This document shows, piece by piece, positions 12,401-23,652 of a stretch of DNA of 64,000 nucleotides. How positions within the stretch are numbered: the first letter of the stretch is position 1; each line of letters starts with the position of its first letter. A program made the position numbers and the translations under genes. The notes below the pieces were generated by a model. That model saw only the letters and a program-made list of their open reading frames with translations. It ran no database searches and was not told the DNA's origin. Where the stretch lies: positions 1 through 64,000 of the forward strand of contig BLJB01000054.1 of NCBI GenBank assembly GCA_013423325.1. The letters are read 5' to 3'. This DNA is from Usnea hakonensis. Its lineage: Eukaryota > Ascomycota > Lecanoromycetes > Lecanorales > Parmeliaceae.

Positions 12401-15400
12401 CTAGAAGGCTCTATAGCCAGTAGGTTGCGGAGTTATGCCGTTGGTCTGAGAGTAAGATCCAGACATGCTACCGCCTTGCGTCAGCATTAGTCTCGATCCC
12501 CCCAGGATGGGTGTACTGTCTTCTTCTTTCTGCTCTTTGGCTTCACGAGCCTTGCGTTCTTCGTTGTCCCGCTTGAGTCCTTCAATCGTTGATGCCTGTT
12601 GGCTCATGTAATTAATCATAAAAGGCATGCTGAAGTCTGTGAGACCATGTCGCCAGGACAGCTCCATGACGACGGGGAGGCGAATAAGATCGTAACAAGC
12701 GTAGAGCATGCCGACGTAGCATTCTCGACTGCCAATATCGACAAACTAAAGGGCATGAGTAGGGACTTCTTAAAAGTGTTTTGGTGTTGGACAATACTTA
12801 CGTAACGAAGCAAGTCTTCCACGACATCGGTCTTGCTAGAGAGCGCCGCCGTCTCAATGGCATCCTTGTACAATTTATCCTGCTTGGACAGTCCTATCGA
12901 TTTCTCCCATCTCTTGTTCTTGCGATAGATGTTCGCAGCGATTTGCCGGAAGAAGACTAGTTCGTGCTTCTCAAGTCGAGCTGCAAGATCTGCCCAATCG
13001 TAATTATCATAATTCTCGACCGAATCACGCAACGTCTTGTAATCCTCTTCTTCGATAAGGAGGTCGTTGATGGCATCATTAACAGTCCTCTTGTTCTGGC
13101 TCTGAACACTAAGCAGGAATGGCTTGATGAGAGGGAGGTCATCGGTCTTATTGAACATCTTCACAACCCGATTGACTTCAATACGAGGAGTGAGGGCCTG
13201 GAGTAGGTCCGTGAGTAACGTGGGCTGTTGTTCACGGTAATAATTTAGAGCGCGATAATAAATCTCCAAATTCGCGACTTTGGCGATAATGTCTTTGAAG
13301 GAATGATGTTCCCAGGCATCAGAAGAGCGTTCTATCATCGCTAGAGCAGCGTTGTCCCATTCATCGTCGTGACAATAGAGGAAGATCAATTCAGGCCACA
13401 GGTGTGCTTCCTCACAAGCACGGATCATTCCAGGCATGTTGATACGGGCCCAGAACAACTTGAGGTGCTCCATCACCCGGTCAGGATGATACTTGGACAG
13501 CACAACGCCAAGGCTTGTGAACATGGCCTTATGCGCACGCTCGAGACCCAGCCCGGCCTCGAGCAGCGAGATGAGCTCATCAAAATAGCCGTTGCGCTCG
13601 TATTGTTTTATAAGATTTGGGAGCTCTTCAGCGTGGACAATCAGGTTGAGACCACAGATCTGAGCGAGGCGGAATTCTTTCTTTGCAACGCAGGCTTCGT
13701 TGACCTGCTTCCAGACCTTGACGCTATTTGCCTTCCGCGCGCACTCGACGGCTGCCTGGTAATCCTCGAGATGCACAAGTGTTGTGGCAAGTTTGGCCCA
13801 ATTTGAGATACTAGTGAAGAAGATCTTCGCCGCTTGATGGTAGCCTTCTTCGTAAGCCTTGTCACCGGAAGCTTCAATATCAGCAACGTTAGAAGAGTGT
13901 AAGAAGTCTTCGAGCTCGCTAAGTTGGTCAAGTCGAGCGTAGCTGAAAGCAAGCGCGGTGTCGATTGCCGGCTCTCGCTGAGTCTTCCGTGCCATGCGGA
14001 GATACTTGACCAATTCCTCGTCTTTCCCAGCATGAGTAGCGATGTCGATCACTTCTCTATGATTGCTTGGGTCTTCTGCCCGTATGTAGGACTCGATCGC
14101 ATCCCCAATACGGAGACCGTCCAGTTGAGCCTTGGCAACCTTGCTCCAGACTTCCGGAATTTCAACACGCTCGGCATATTCTTGGGCACGATCAATGCTG
14201 ACAATATGCTCAACCAGCACAGTTGTAGCTGCTGCATGGTTCTCTTCCTTTTTATAGATCTCGAAAGCCTCCTCTAGCAAGCCTACCGATATGCACATAT
14301 TGGCAATTTCTTCTGCATTGTAAGCAGAGAGACGATGAATGTACTCCATCAGACGGCCCTTGTCAGCTTTGGCGGCTGTGAGCATGAGCAAATTCTGAAG
14401 GCTGCCATTGTCGCTGAATGGAGACGGTTCGAGAATTATTTTCTCGAGAAGCTCAATAAGCTCGGCAGGTAAATCGGCATCTAGGAATGCTTTGACTGCT
14501 ACAGAAACTTTCTCGGGTTCAGTAGACTCAGGTACAGCGGTCGAGATGACCTGATCTACCAATGAACGTCGGTGGATATTGTTCCCGTTTAGAACGAAAG
14601 CCCAGATCTCGGGGTCAGCTCGCTCGAGGAGATACCTAGCTTGTGCCTTGTACATTGAGTTGTCGTTGGTGATGTTGATGAGCTCAAGATCGTTCTGACC
14701 TTTCCGATATGCAATGTATGCAAGGTTGGGATCTCGCTTTTCACAGTATTTACCAACGATTACTGGATCGTACATGTCGTTTTCTTTGAGAAACTTCTCA
14801 GGATTGTTGTTGCTGTCGATGTAGATCTTGGCTAGTGCGTTGTATACAGCTTGTTGTTGGTTTCCGGTGGCAAGGGTGGCTTCGAGAAAAGGTAGAAGTA
14901 GCTTGAGACGATTCCGTGATTCAACTTCAGAAACAAGGTCATTGATAGGAATCGAGGCAGGATCAACGGATTGGAGAAGATTTTTGATGATTGGTTCATC
15001 GCAATCAACATCAAGAAGTCCGCCGATTACGAATGGTGTTCTTGCTGGGTTGACACGCTGAACGTAAACCTCGATCGACTTGAACTGCTGGTTCTGATAG
15101 AGATACAGAACCAAGTCGTGTATGAAGTTAAAACGGTCGCAGACGATGATCAGGGGGAGCTGCTCCGTCAATCTGGCTTCTTTCAGGAAATTCTTAACCT
15201 TTTCTGGGTTGTAGAAGTTGTTGTCTCGGCAAATTCGCTCGACCTCTGTAGTCTGCTTCATTGCAGTTGCAGCCTCAATGTACTTGAAAACAACCTCCGG
15301 ATCTTCGCTCAAGTTCACGATGCTACCGAGATAGTAATACAGGCCCTCAGCTGTTCGATACTTCTCGAATAGGTCGATGAGACGGGGTGGTCCCAACGAT

Positions 15401-17721
15401 TCAGAGTATTTGGTCGCGATTTGGTAGACGGCATGTAGATTTTGACGAATGTTGGTCTTGAGCATCTCATTCAAGCAGTCCAAAGATTGGTCGACGGACA
15501 ATCGTCCAAAAAATTCAACCAGCCACCCTTCCGGATTGTTGAGTTTGTCGGTACGAACGATGGTCCTCTTAATTACCACTGCATCTTCCGTGTTCTCTAA
15601 GACTCGCTGATAGAGCTGAGCATTCTCACAAAGTTGGGCAATCCGAGCCTTGTCGTAGTAGGAAAACATCTGATTACCAAGTATAGCGTCGGCGACTTGG
15701 GGCGCATTGATAAGATTCATTTCCAACAAGCGTGTCTGCAGATGACCCTGCTCGGGTTGGTTGTCTTTGAGTGCATCAAGAAGAAAAGCTGTAGCTGGCT
15801 GGACCATGTTTTGAGACTGGAAGACATCAACAACTCGCTCGATATCTACTAATGGTCCACTCTCGTCATTGGCAAGAGCGATGGCAAACTCGGCACCCTT
15901 GTCAGGATTCGTCTGTACGATGTTTCGGATCAGCATAGCGAAATCCGGTTGGTATCCGGTTTGTTTGACAAAGGGAAGGATCTGGTCAATTTGCCCCGTC
16001 ATTGCGAGTGCTGCAACAACTTTGTGTGGAACGTTAGCCCTCGAGTAGATCTGCAAGGCAAGCGCAGGATCATATAGCTGAGCAGCATCTCCTAACTCTT
16101 CCGAGCACTCCAATTTGTTTTCACCCATCCACTTCTCCACCAAGTGTTTTCGATTCTGTTGGAGCACGAGACGGCCGAGTTCAAGACTCTCTGCTCTATT
16201 AAGGGGCCCCTTGTCCAGTAGAGTACCAAAGTACTGTAGATGGGGAGTCAATCCACCCCCTTGTGAAGGCAAGCCTTGGAACCTCGCAGTCGTTTGGGGC
16301 GTTCTCAAAAATCCCCGAGGAGAATTTGCAGCAATTTTTGCGGCATCCGTATACTGACCGGAAGCCATGAGGTTCTCAAATTGTTGAGCGTACAGATTAT
16401 CGGCTCCCGGGAGTCCAGCTCGTGAAGCAAGCTTAAGAGCGAGGGCGGCGTTTGCAGGATTCTGTAAGAGATATGGAATGATGGTGCTCTCGTCTACGCT
16501 GACTGAGAGCACTTGACCCTTGCGATTGACTCCGACGATGCCAGAAGAGTCAGAATCTGGGGCGGTCGTGAAAATTGTCTCGCTTGAGATACGATTCATG
16601 AAGATGCAAGCGGCGGTTTCCAAGTCGTACAGATGTATGAAGCCATATTTCGTCACCATATAGATGACGCTGTATTTCTGAGACACCTGTAGAGCCACGG
16701 GGAAATCATTGCCCGCCTCGGGAGGGAAGTATACGTCGACAGCCTTCTTCGCGAAAGGAGGATTTGCCGATTGATGGTCGATCTCCACCACGTGTAGCTT
16801 CGCTGACGCCGCAAGTCGGACAGCGAAAGTGAAGACTCTTGTGTCTGCGGGGGCTCCTTCTAAACGAATTGTCCCGAACGCCGCGGCATGAGCCTCAATA
16901 GCTTGGCTGATACCACGCTCTTTTGAGTATAACTGCATCTGGCCAACAACACGACCCAGCTGTTGGGTGATTCCTACAACAGCCATCCATTTGTCGTCCT
17001 CGTTCACACGGTAGTTTATGATTTGACAGCCCTGGAACTGGATGTCAGCGACGCCCATTATTAAACAGAATAGCACTCACAGAAAGATTTGCGTTCCGGT
17101 CAAATACTTTCTGCGGGGCAGAAGATGGTTGTTCGAATACGTTCCAATGATACACGGAGTTCTCAGTTACCAGCCCTAAGCTATCTGGGCTAAACCATTT
17201 CCAGTATATCACGTCTTCCAACATTGTATTAGAATTGACTTTAATCTTCTGTCCAAGATCGAATATCTGTAGGGTTCGTTGCTGGGCTTTGAGGGCAATG
17301 ACCTGCTTGTGCCAATGCATAATGGCGCTGTCGGCCTTGATGGGCCTCTTGATGACTTCATTGTTATTTTTGAGGTTGACTATGATGACCTCGGGGTTGG
17401 CGCCTTCAGGAATGGCCTGACGGACACAAATGTAATGGTCGGACTCTAGTGTCTACTTGGACTTAGTCTATGAATCGCAGCTTTCGGTATTTTGAGACTC
17501 ACACATGAATTGAAGCCTATGGATTTTGGCTTTCTTAACGTCAGTGTGACCTTGCGGAGAGTGGACTATAGCTTCGATGGACGTACGTCAATCTCCGTAT
17601 GCGTCAACTGTACGGAATACGCCGTTAGCTGGTATTCCAACATAAACAAGAGGGTATAGCTGATCATGAATCTCACCTGAAGAAGCTCAGTGAAGCGAAT
17701 AGGCAGGGCGTTGGCCGCCAT
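12401..17721 (-). CDS. clathrin heavy chain
   Basis: Structural subunit of the clathrin triskelion, acting in endocytosis and trans-Golgi sorting. Exons (minus strand) are 17721-17677, 17607-17587 (21 nt), 17529-17503 (27 nt), 17452-17081, 17031-12802 and 12745-12401. All junctions are phase 0, giving 1679 aa, the family length. The N-terminal beta-propeller (about 1-330) includes IGFNSCTLESDHYI and MHWHKQVIALKAQ. The rest is the alpha-solenoid of seven CHC repeats. The C-terminus has the trimerisation region (SRECYVGMLYACYDLI, MPFMINYMSQ) and a tail with SRLMLTQGG, like the QLMLT motif that docks Hsc70 in animal clathrin. The two microexons were placed because only this splice restores the expected LT-x3-I-x-P-x-SIGFNSC spacing. 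Confidence 0.97.
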
Positions 17722-19133
17722 GATTGATGTGTTGTCCGGTACTCACCCCCCAACTCCGCGCTTGCCGGTAACTGAGGATATAGGAAAAAGGCTTTGTTAT
17801 GCTCCAAATGAATGACTAGATATTGAAGAGCACGCTCAATATGAGGGTGACGAAAAGGACGGGGAAGAAATTAGACGTGGTAATGTTGTTGACTGACGGT
17901 TGTCGGAAAGCTCCTTAAATCTTTAGCGGCCATATGCCAAGCTTTCTAAGGCTGTGACAGTGGGTAAATCTTCTCTGGTCCTTAAACACTTATAGTCACC
18001 TAACAGATCACGTGTGAGTCTGTAATCTCCCCCAATTAGCCTCCGTCACCAGCTTAAAGTCGGGTACCCATTGTCGAATGCCCGGTAACCGCGCAGTCCT
18101 CCACTCACTGAAACTTACTAAGTAGATTGCTCCCGTTATATAACCATTTGCCTCAGTCCCTCAGGCGTGCTTTGGTACCACCGGGTGGTGATAGGGGTAG
18201 GTGGCGCAGTTGCTTACTCACCACCTGGAGGTTAGCACCAGTTTAGAGAGCGTACCTAGTCAGCAACTAGCCACATCTAAACCCGATCAGGTAAGAAACG
18301 GCTTGGTAGGTCTGAAGGACTGAGGCAATATCACGTTAAGAGGTAATTGACCCACAAGCATAGTAGCATCGTCATAGTGGCTTAGGCTCTGAGACTCCTT
18401 CATATACGAGAGAGCACTCTGATTTCTGCACCAATACGGGCTACAATTTCTAGTCTTACAATCTGCCTTGAGTGCATCACTTGAAGTTTGGAGAACTATT
18501 TAAAAGCGTATCGGGTCATTGAGATCTAAGTTATCATTCAAAAACAAGTTTCTCTCACGTATAGTGTGTAGTCTCCCACTTCGGCATCACGATCAGTAGA
18601 CAACAATCCGGTAGGATCTCATCTTTCAACAACATCCAAGCAAGGAGTAAGACAGACAATAGTCAGGTACGGAATAGACAACAAGGAGGTAAAAAGAAAT
18701 CTTGGCCTTTCTAACAGACTCACTTGGTCCAGTTAACCGTACACTAGGCAGGCCTGTACGACATCGATATAATACCCTTGTAATTACCACTAGCAGTAAC
18801 AAAAATCGAAATCAAAACTAATTACCTACTTATTTTGAAATCGAGCAATTCTTTTTTCTTTCCACATGAACAACGCAAAAAAAAGAACATTCTTAATAAA
18901 AGCATTCCGATGAGACGGCTGCATAAGCGACCTCCATGAAATCAGGAAATCGTCAAGTAGAATGGAGAACGAAAACACAAGAGCTGGTCTTGGGTGCGGC
19001 GCTCTTTTCCCGCACTTTGGGGAGGGCCGCAATGACTGGCTGCACATTTCACGCATGCTCACTCATTCTTGTCTACTTCCAGTCGTGGCTGTAATTGAAG
19101 ATTTCACGGTATTGAGCTCTTCGATGTAAAGCA
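17722..19133. other. intergenic 1.4 kb
   Basis: Upstream region of the clathrin gene and 3' flank of INSIG. I see no ORF with family resemblance and no tRNA or rRNA. A short palindromic stretch (accaccgggtggt) lies near 18177-18190. Confidence 0.6.
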
Positions 19134-20335
19134 CTATGTAGAGACATCCAGTCTCGGACGAGAAGTGGGAGCACACGCCAATCTCCTGCCAATGTTCCCG
19201 AAACAAACACTGCTGCAGAAGAGGACGCTCGCAATCCAAATTCCGACGCCAATGCTCTCATTACTGATAAGACCGTCATACCCTCCACTGACATAAGACA
19301 CGTTCATTGCACCTGCTCGTGGTGATGGAGCCGCTGGGGAGGGTACTATCTCAGGGTTGACCCCAAAAGCAATGGCTGTCCCTGCAAGGCCGACAAGCAT
19401 TGAGAGAAGAAAGCCAGATTTCGAGCGGTCGACTAGGTACCAGAGCACTGGGTTGACCAGTGCTAGGGTGAGGGATACCTGCGATGTCGACTGCCAGGGG
19501 AGCCTACGCTGTATCATCTGTCAACTTCCCGCTACGCATCCGGAGTTTGAATTCTATGGCTTACAATCGCAAAGGCAATGCCAATGAAAGCCCCTACGCT
19601 CCGAACAACAGGATTCCAGTCTGCTCCCAAGCCACTCCCGGATCTTGACGCAGGTGTCGGACTTCGACCCTCTCTGGTATTGACAGGCTTTGAGTCCTGG
19701 TTTTTCAAAGCGAAGACCTTCTTGTCCACTTCCGAAACTCCTTCCCAGAGTACATCAATCCACGGCAGCAGTCCCCCAAGGAGAACGCCAACACCGCCCC
19801 ATGCCAACAAGTATCTCCACGACGACTGTTCAACACCTTCTAGCTGTACAGGTGCCATTTGCTGACGGTCGTGTAGATGTGAAACTATGACTCCGTATGC
19901 CACGCCGAAAGAGAAAAGCAGGATTGCTCGTAGCCCTAGAGGTAGGACGTATTCCAGAAAACTCCGTTGAGATTGGTGAGAATGTGATTCTCTTTGCTGC
20001 GGACGCTCATAGGCACCAATGACCGGTGGTCTGTTTTCGTCGATACTATGCCGAGGTGTTGCGGGTTGATCACGAGTGGCGTCGAAACGGGAGACGGAAG
20101 GTGTGTAAATGCCGAAGAGAGTGGAGGAAGTGAGGTTGAGGATGGAGCGATTTCTATTGTTAGAGGCATCCCCCTCCAGCATTGAATCGGCGTCAATCCG
20201 GGAAGAATCACTGTGCCGGGAAAAATCTCGAGAGGGCGTCGTTGGAGAGGAAGGAGAGGAGTTGGTGGAGGTAGGAGTGAGGTCATAGGGCCGTCGGGGC
20301 TGGGGATGGAGTAAATGTGAGAAGTCTTCTGTCAT
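19134..20335 (-). CDS. INSIG domain membrane protein
   Basis: Fungal member of the INSIG family, polytopic ER proteins that bind sterol-regulated partners such as HMG-CoA reductase. Exons (minus strand) are 20335-19565 and 19508-19134, with a 56-nt intron; 381 aa. The first ~140 residues are Ser/Thr/Pro-rich and probably cytosolic, starting MTEDFSHLLHPQPRRPYDL. The membrane part starts at LEYVLPLGLRAILLF and continues through LLAWGGVGVLLGGLLPWID, WNPVVRSVGAFIGIAFAI, SLTLALVNPVLWYLVDRS, LLSMLVGLAGTAIAFG and IWIASVLFCSSVCFGNIGRR. An upstream in-frame ATG at 20410 would add 25 residues; the 20335 start fits the family N-terminus better. Confidence 0.88.
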
Positions 20336-21700
20336 GGGTGATGAATCGCTTGTTTCCGTCCAGATCCTTCTGATTTTGCTTCTTTTCACTGCCTCGTCAG
20401 GCTCCCACATTCGCCCGAGACAGCTGTACTGAATTACTTATTTGTGCATGATCCTTCTTTGACCAGCTCATGTACATATTCCGTAATCTTGGTGAGAAAA
20501 AGAGGATATATGAAATGCAACTTGAAAGGTTTTTGAATGAATAGGAGAAAGTGGGGTATGTGGCAGGAGAAGAAGGTAACACGCTGCATCACGAGAGTGA
20601 ATATTCGATGGTTCGCTGCAACCTCGGACCGAATGCGAGCTTGGGGCCCGTGCGTTACTCTTCTGACGTACTGTTTTACTGTACTTACCTAAGCTAGGTA
20701 CTTACTTTAGGTACGTTTGGCTTTGCGCTAAAAGCGCGATAAGGCTGTTCGCTGAATGACTCGCAGTGAGTGAGTGACCTCTATCCTCTACCTCTTCGCT
20801 CCAATAAACCAAAAAAACCATGCAGTGTCTGCGTGCCCTTCGCTTTCTTGGCCGCTCCAATCTCCCTCATATCCGACCCTCCACACTCCCGAAGCCATCA
20901 ACACGGTAAATCCACTTTCCAGTGCCCATCGAATCCCAATCTAACAAAGTCCCAGAGCCTTCAGCCTACACTCTCCCAGTCGTCCGTCTACAGTACATCG
21001 GAATGCACTGGCTTCTTCTCTAACCTTGTTAACCCAATCGGAACCTACTCAGCCTGCGCTCGATCTCCTGCCCCGCATCTCCACTCATCCCTCCCTCGCC
21101 TCAATACAAGTGCGCAATGGACCTCGGGACACATATAATCCCAGCCACAGGGTGCGGAAGAGGAGGTCTGGGTTTCTTGCGAGGCTGCGGACTAGGAATG
21201 GAAGAAAGCTGTTAAAGAGGAGGCAATTGAAGGGCAGGGAGACGCTAAGTCATTGATGTGGTTGGAACGGGCCTTTGAGAGAGCTGAGAGGGGCGGGGAG
21301 CCGAGGGGCCGTGGGGCCGTATCGACGAGGCACAACGCATCAGGAGGGGCAGAAAGATGTAGTGTCTGGAGAGGTTGGGCGCTAAGGAAGGGTATGGATG
21401 AGATCTACGCAAAAAGTGTCCTCATTGCTAGGCTAGGTACAAAGTGAAGACGCACACGTGCTTTCCATCGCGTGGGCTGCCAGCACTGGACAATCTGAGT
21501 TCAGCCTTTCCATAGGCAGTCCTTTCGATGAAAGACGAGATCTCGATGGTATTCAAACCAGAGCTCTCAGAAAATCTCGTAGACGCATGCAATGCTCAAA
21601 TACACAAGCCTCTATTATGGTGATGGAGAAATCAACTTTTGCACACCTCATGAGTCGTGATCAAATAGCGATTAGGTTCTATGACAGTCTTCCGAATTTC
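20336..21700. other. intergenic 1.4 kb
   Basis: INSIG promoter and 3' flank of the eIF2-gamma gene. Nothing recognisable is encoded. TAGGTA/TTACCT words cluster at 20681-20715. Short plus-strand ORFs at about 20770-21260 and 21460-21720 have no visible domain and were not accepted. Confidence 0.55.
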
Positions 21701-23342
21701 TCAGTCCAGACTCGGCTCTAGTGTCACACCCCTATAGTTCGTTAATTCGTAAAAGCCTCTAGATGTGGAGGAACAAGACTTACGCAACGATATTGGCCCA
21801 CCCAATCAATCGCCAGTGCTTGTCGATTCTCCGGCTCAAAGCTATTTTCTCCCCTATTTCCGTGCAAGCTGGACTCGTTAATTGGATCTTGGCGGCGTCT
21901 TTCTTGACGTTCATGATCTTGGCGCCTGTGGCAGTTGATCCAATATTGACCATCAAAACCTCAGCCTTGGACAGCTTTTCCACCTTCGCCTGCTTACCAT
22001 CGGCGGTCTTGACACCTAGTAAACGGCGGAGCAGCACGAAAGATACTTCGAGCTCTGTATATATCGAAGGTAATTGGCCTTTAAGACCGAGAACGAAGCC
22101 AACAAGACGGTCGGCACGGCAAAGAGTGGGATCCACTCGAGTACCCACACCGATGAGACCGCCAGGGACGGCGAATTTCAGGTCGTTGTGCTCAGCGAAG
22201 AGCGAAACAACTCTGCTAAAGATAGGTCGGCACTTGATTTTTCCTTGCTCGTCTTTCGTCACTAGACCGGGTCGAATCTCGATTTCATCGCCGAGCTTCA
22301 GGACACCAGTCAGGATGCTACCTCCTGCTACACCCCCTTTCAGTTCTTCTATTTCAGCTCCCGGTTTATTAACGTCGAAAGACCTGATGATAATCATGTG
22401 CGGTGCGGCGCCAAAGTCTCGGATTGGAACTGGGATCTTGTTGACTATTCTCTCATTGATGGCGTCAATGTTGTACTTCAACTGCGCGGATATGGGGATG
22501 ATGGGCGATTTATCGGCTACTGTGCCCCGAACGAAATTCTCAATGGACTGGAAGTGTTGTTCCGCGCCTTCTGATCGCATCAAGTCGACCTTGTTCTGAA
22601 GAATGATGATGTGATCAAGCTTCATAATCTCAATAGCTGCTAAATGCTCGGAGGTCTGTGGTTGAGGGCATGATTCGTTGCCAGCGATAAGAAGCAAGGC
22701 TGCGTCCATGACGGCTGCGCCTGACAGCATGGTGCTCATGAGAATGTCGTGACCTGGGCAATCCACGAATCTTCACCTTTATTAGCAAGTATCTAGAAAT
22801 GGTGACGGTATAACTCACGATACATGTCTAACCAACCTATATCGACCTTCACAGCCTGGTCTCTCGCAAAGTGGATCAACCTCCTTCTCACTTTTGTAGC
22901 TCTTGTAGCACGTCGGCCTTGGGCATTTGTCGTTGTCGCACTTGTAGATCTTGGCATTTGCATATCCCAGCTTGATCGTGATATTCCTTTCCAACTCATT
23001 CTTGAACCTGACAGTCTGCACGCCCGATATTGCTTTCACAACCGTCGATTTCCCGTGTGCCACATGCCCTATAGTGCCAATGTTGATTGTTGCTTGCCTT
23101 GAGATGATTTCGGGCGAAAGAGGCGTCAATACTGAAGTATCGAGGTTTTCTGGATCAGGTTGTTCTGGAAGCTCTGGTCTCTTTATTTCTGGTAGTGGTT
23201 CTGAACTTTTGAGCACGGATTTTGGCTGATCGAGGGGCTCTTGATCTTCGACATGGCCATTTTCCTGGCCATCCACGGGCTCTACTTGGGGGGACTCCGG
23301 TCCCGACTCCTCTTCAGAAGGCATGTCGCCGTTTGTCGCCAT
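21701..23342 (-). CDS. GCD11: translation initiation factor eIF2 subunit gamma
   Basis: GTP-binding subunit of eIF2 that brings Met-tRNAi to the 40S subunit. Exons (minus strand) are 23342-22819, 22770-21784 and 21731-21701; introns of 48 and 52 nt; 513 aa. The first ~85 residues are an acidic Pro/Glu-rich extension. G1 is GHVAHGKST; a zinc-binding knuckle (CDNDKCPRPTC ... CERPGC) follows; G3 is VDCPGHD, with its preceding serine codon split by intron 1; G4 is NKVD. Domains II and III fill the rest. The last exon encodes only GVTLEPSLD after the split alanine, matching the family C-terminus. It shares a 310-bp divergent intergenic region with SAD1. Confidence 0.97.
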
Positions 23343-23652
23343 GATTGCGGTGAATCAGTGCTTCTCCTTCCAAAGCAGGTGGTACGCTTAGTATCCCTTC
23401 TAGTGGAAGCCGTTCGATTTCGTTCCGGTATCGCGATCGTTAAAATATCCCTGCGTATGCCTTAAGGATCAAAATAAGCTGTGAGCGTTTGCTGAAGCTT
23501 GTCTTGTTGTAGAATGAGAAATGGTCCTTAAAAATGACTCCAAAAAAGTTTGGCGGTTGTTTCTTGCCGCGGATCAAATCCGCCGCCCATCACGCCCTAA
23601 GACCCAGCCTCGTGAATCTCAGATCAGCAATTTTCCACACGTAACATACAAC
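23343..23652. promoter_or_regulatory. divergent promoter region, eIF2-gamma / SAD1
   Basis: A 310-bp region separates two start codons that point away from each other, so it must carry both promoters and both 5' UTRs. No specific factor site is claimed. Confidence 0.7.

Noticed and set aside
20770..21260. Plus-strand ORFs upstream of the eIF2-gamma 3' end
   Set aside because: Composition is low-complexity, no domain, no splice model joins them into a plausible protein.
21763..22599. 278-codon plus-strand ORF opposite eIF2-gamma
   Set aside because: Antisense shadow of a conserved coding exon.
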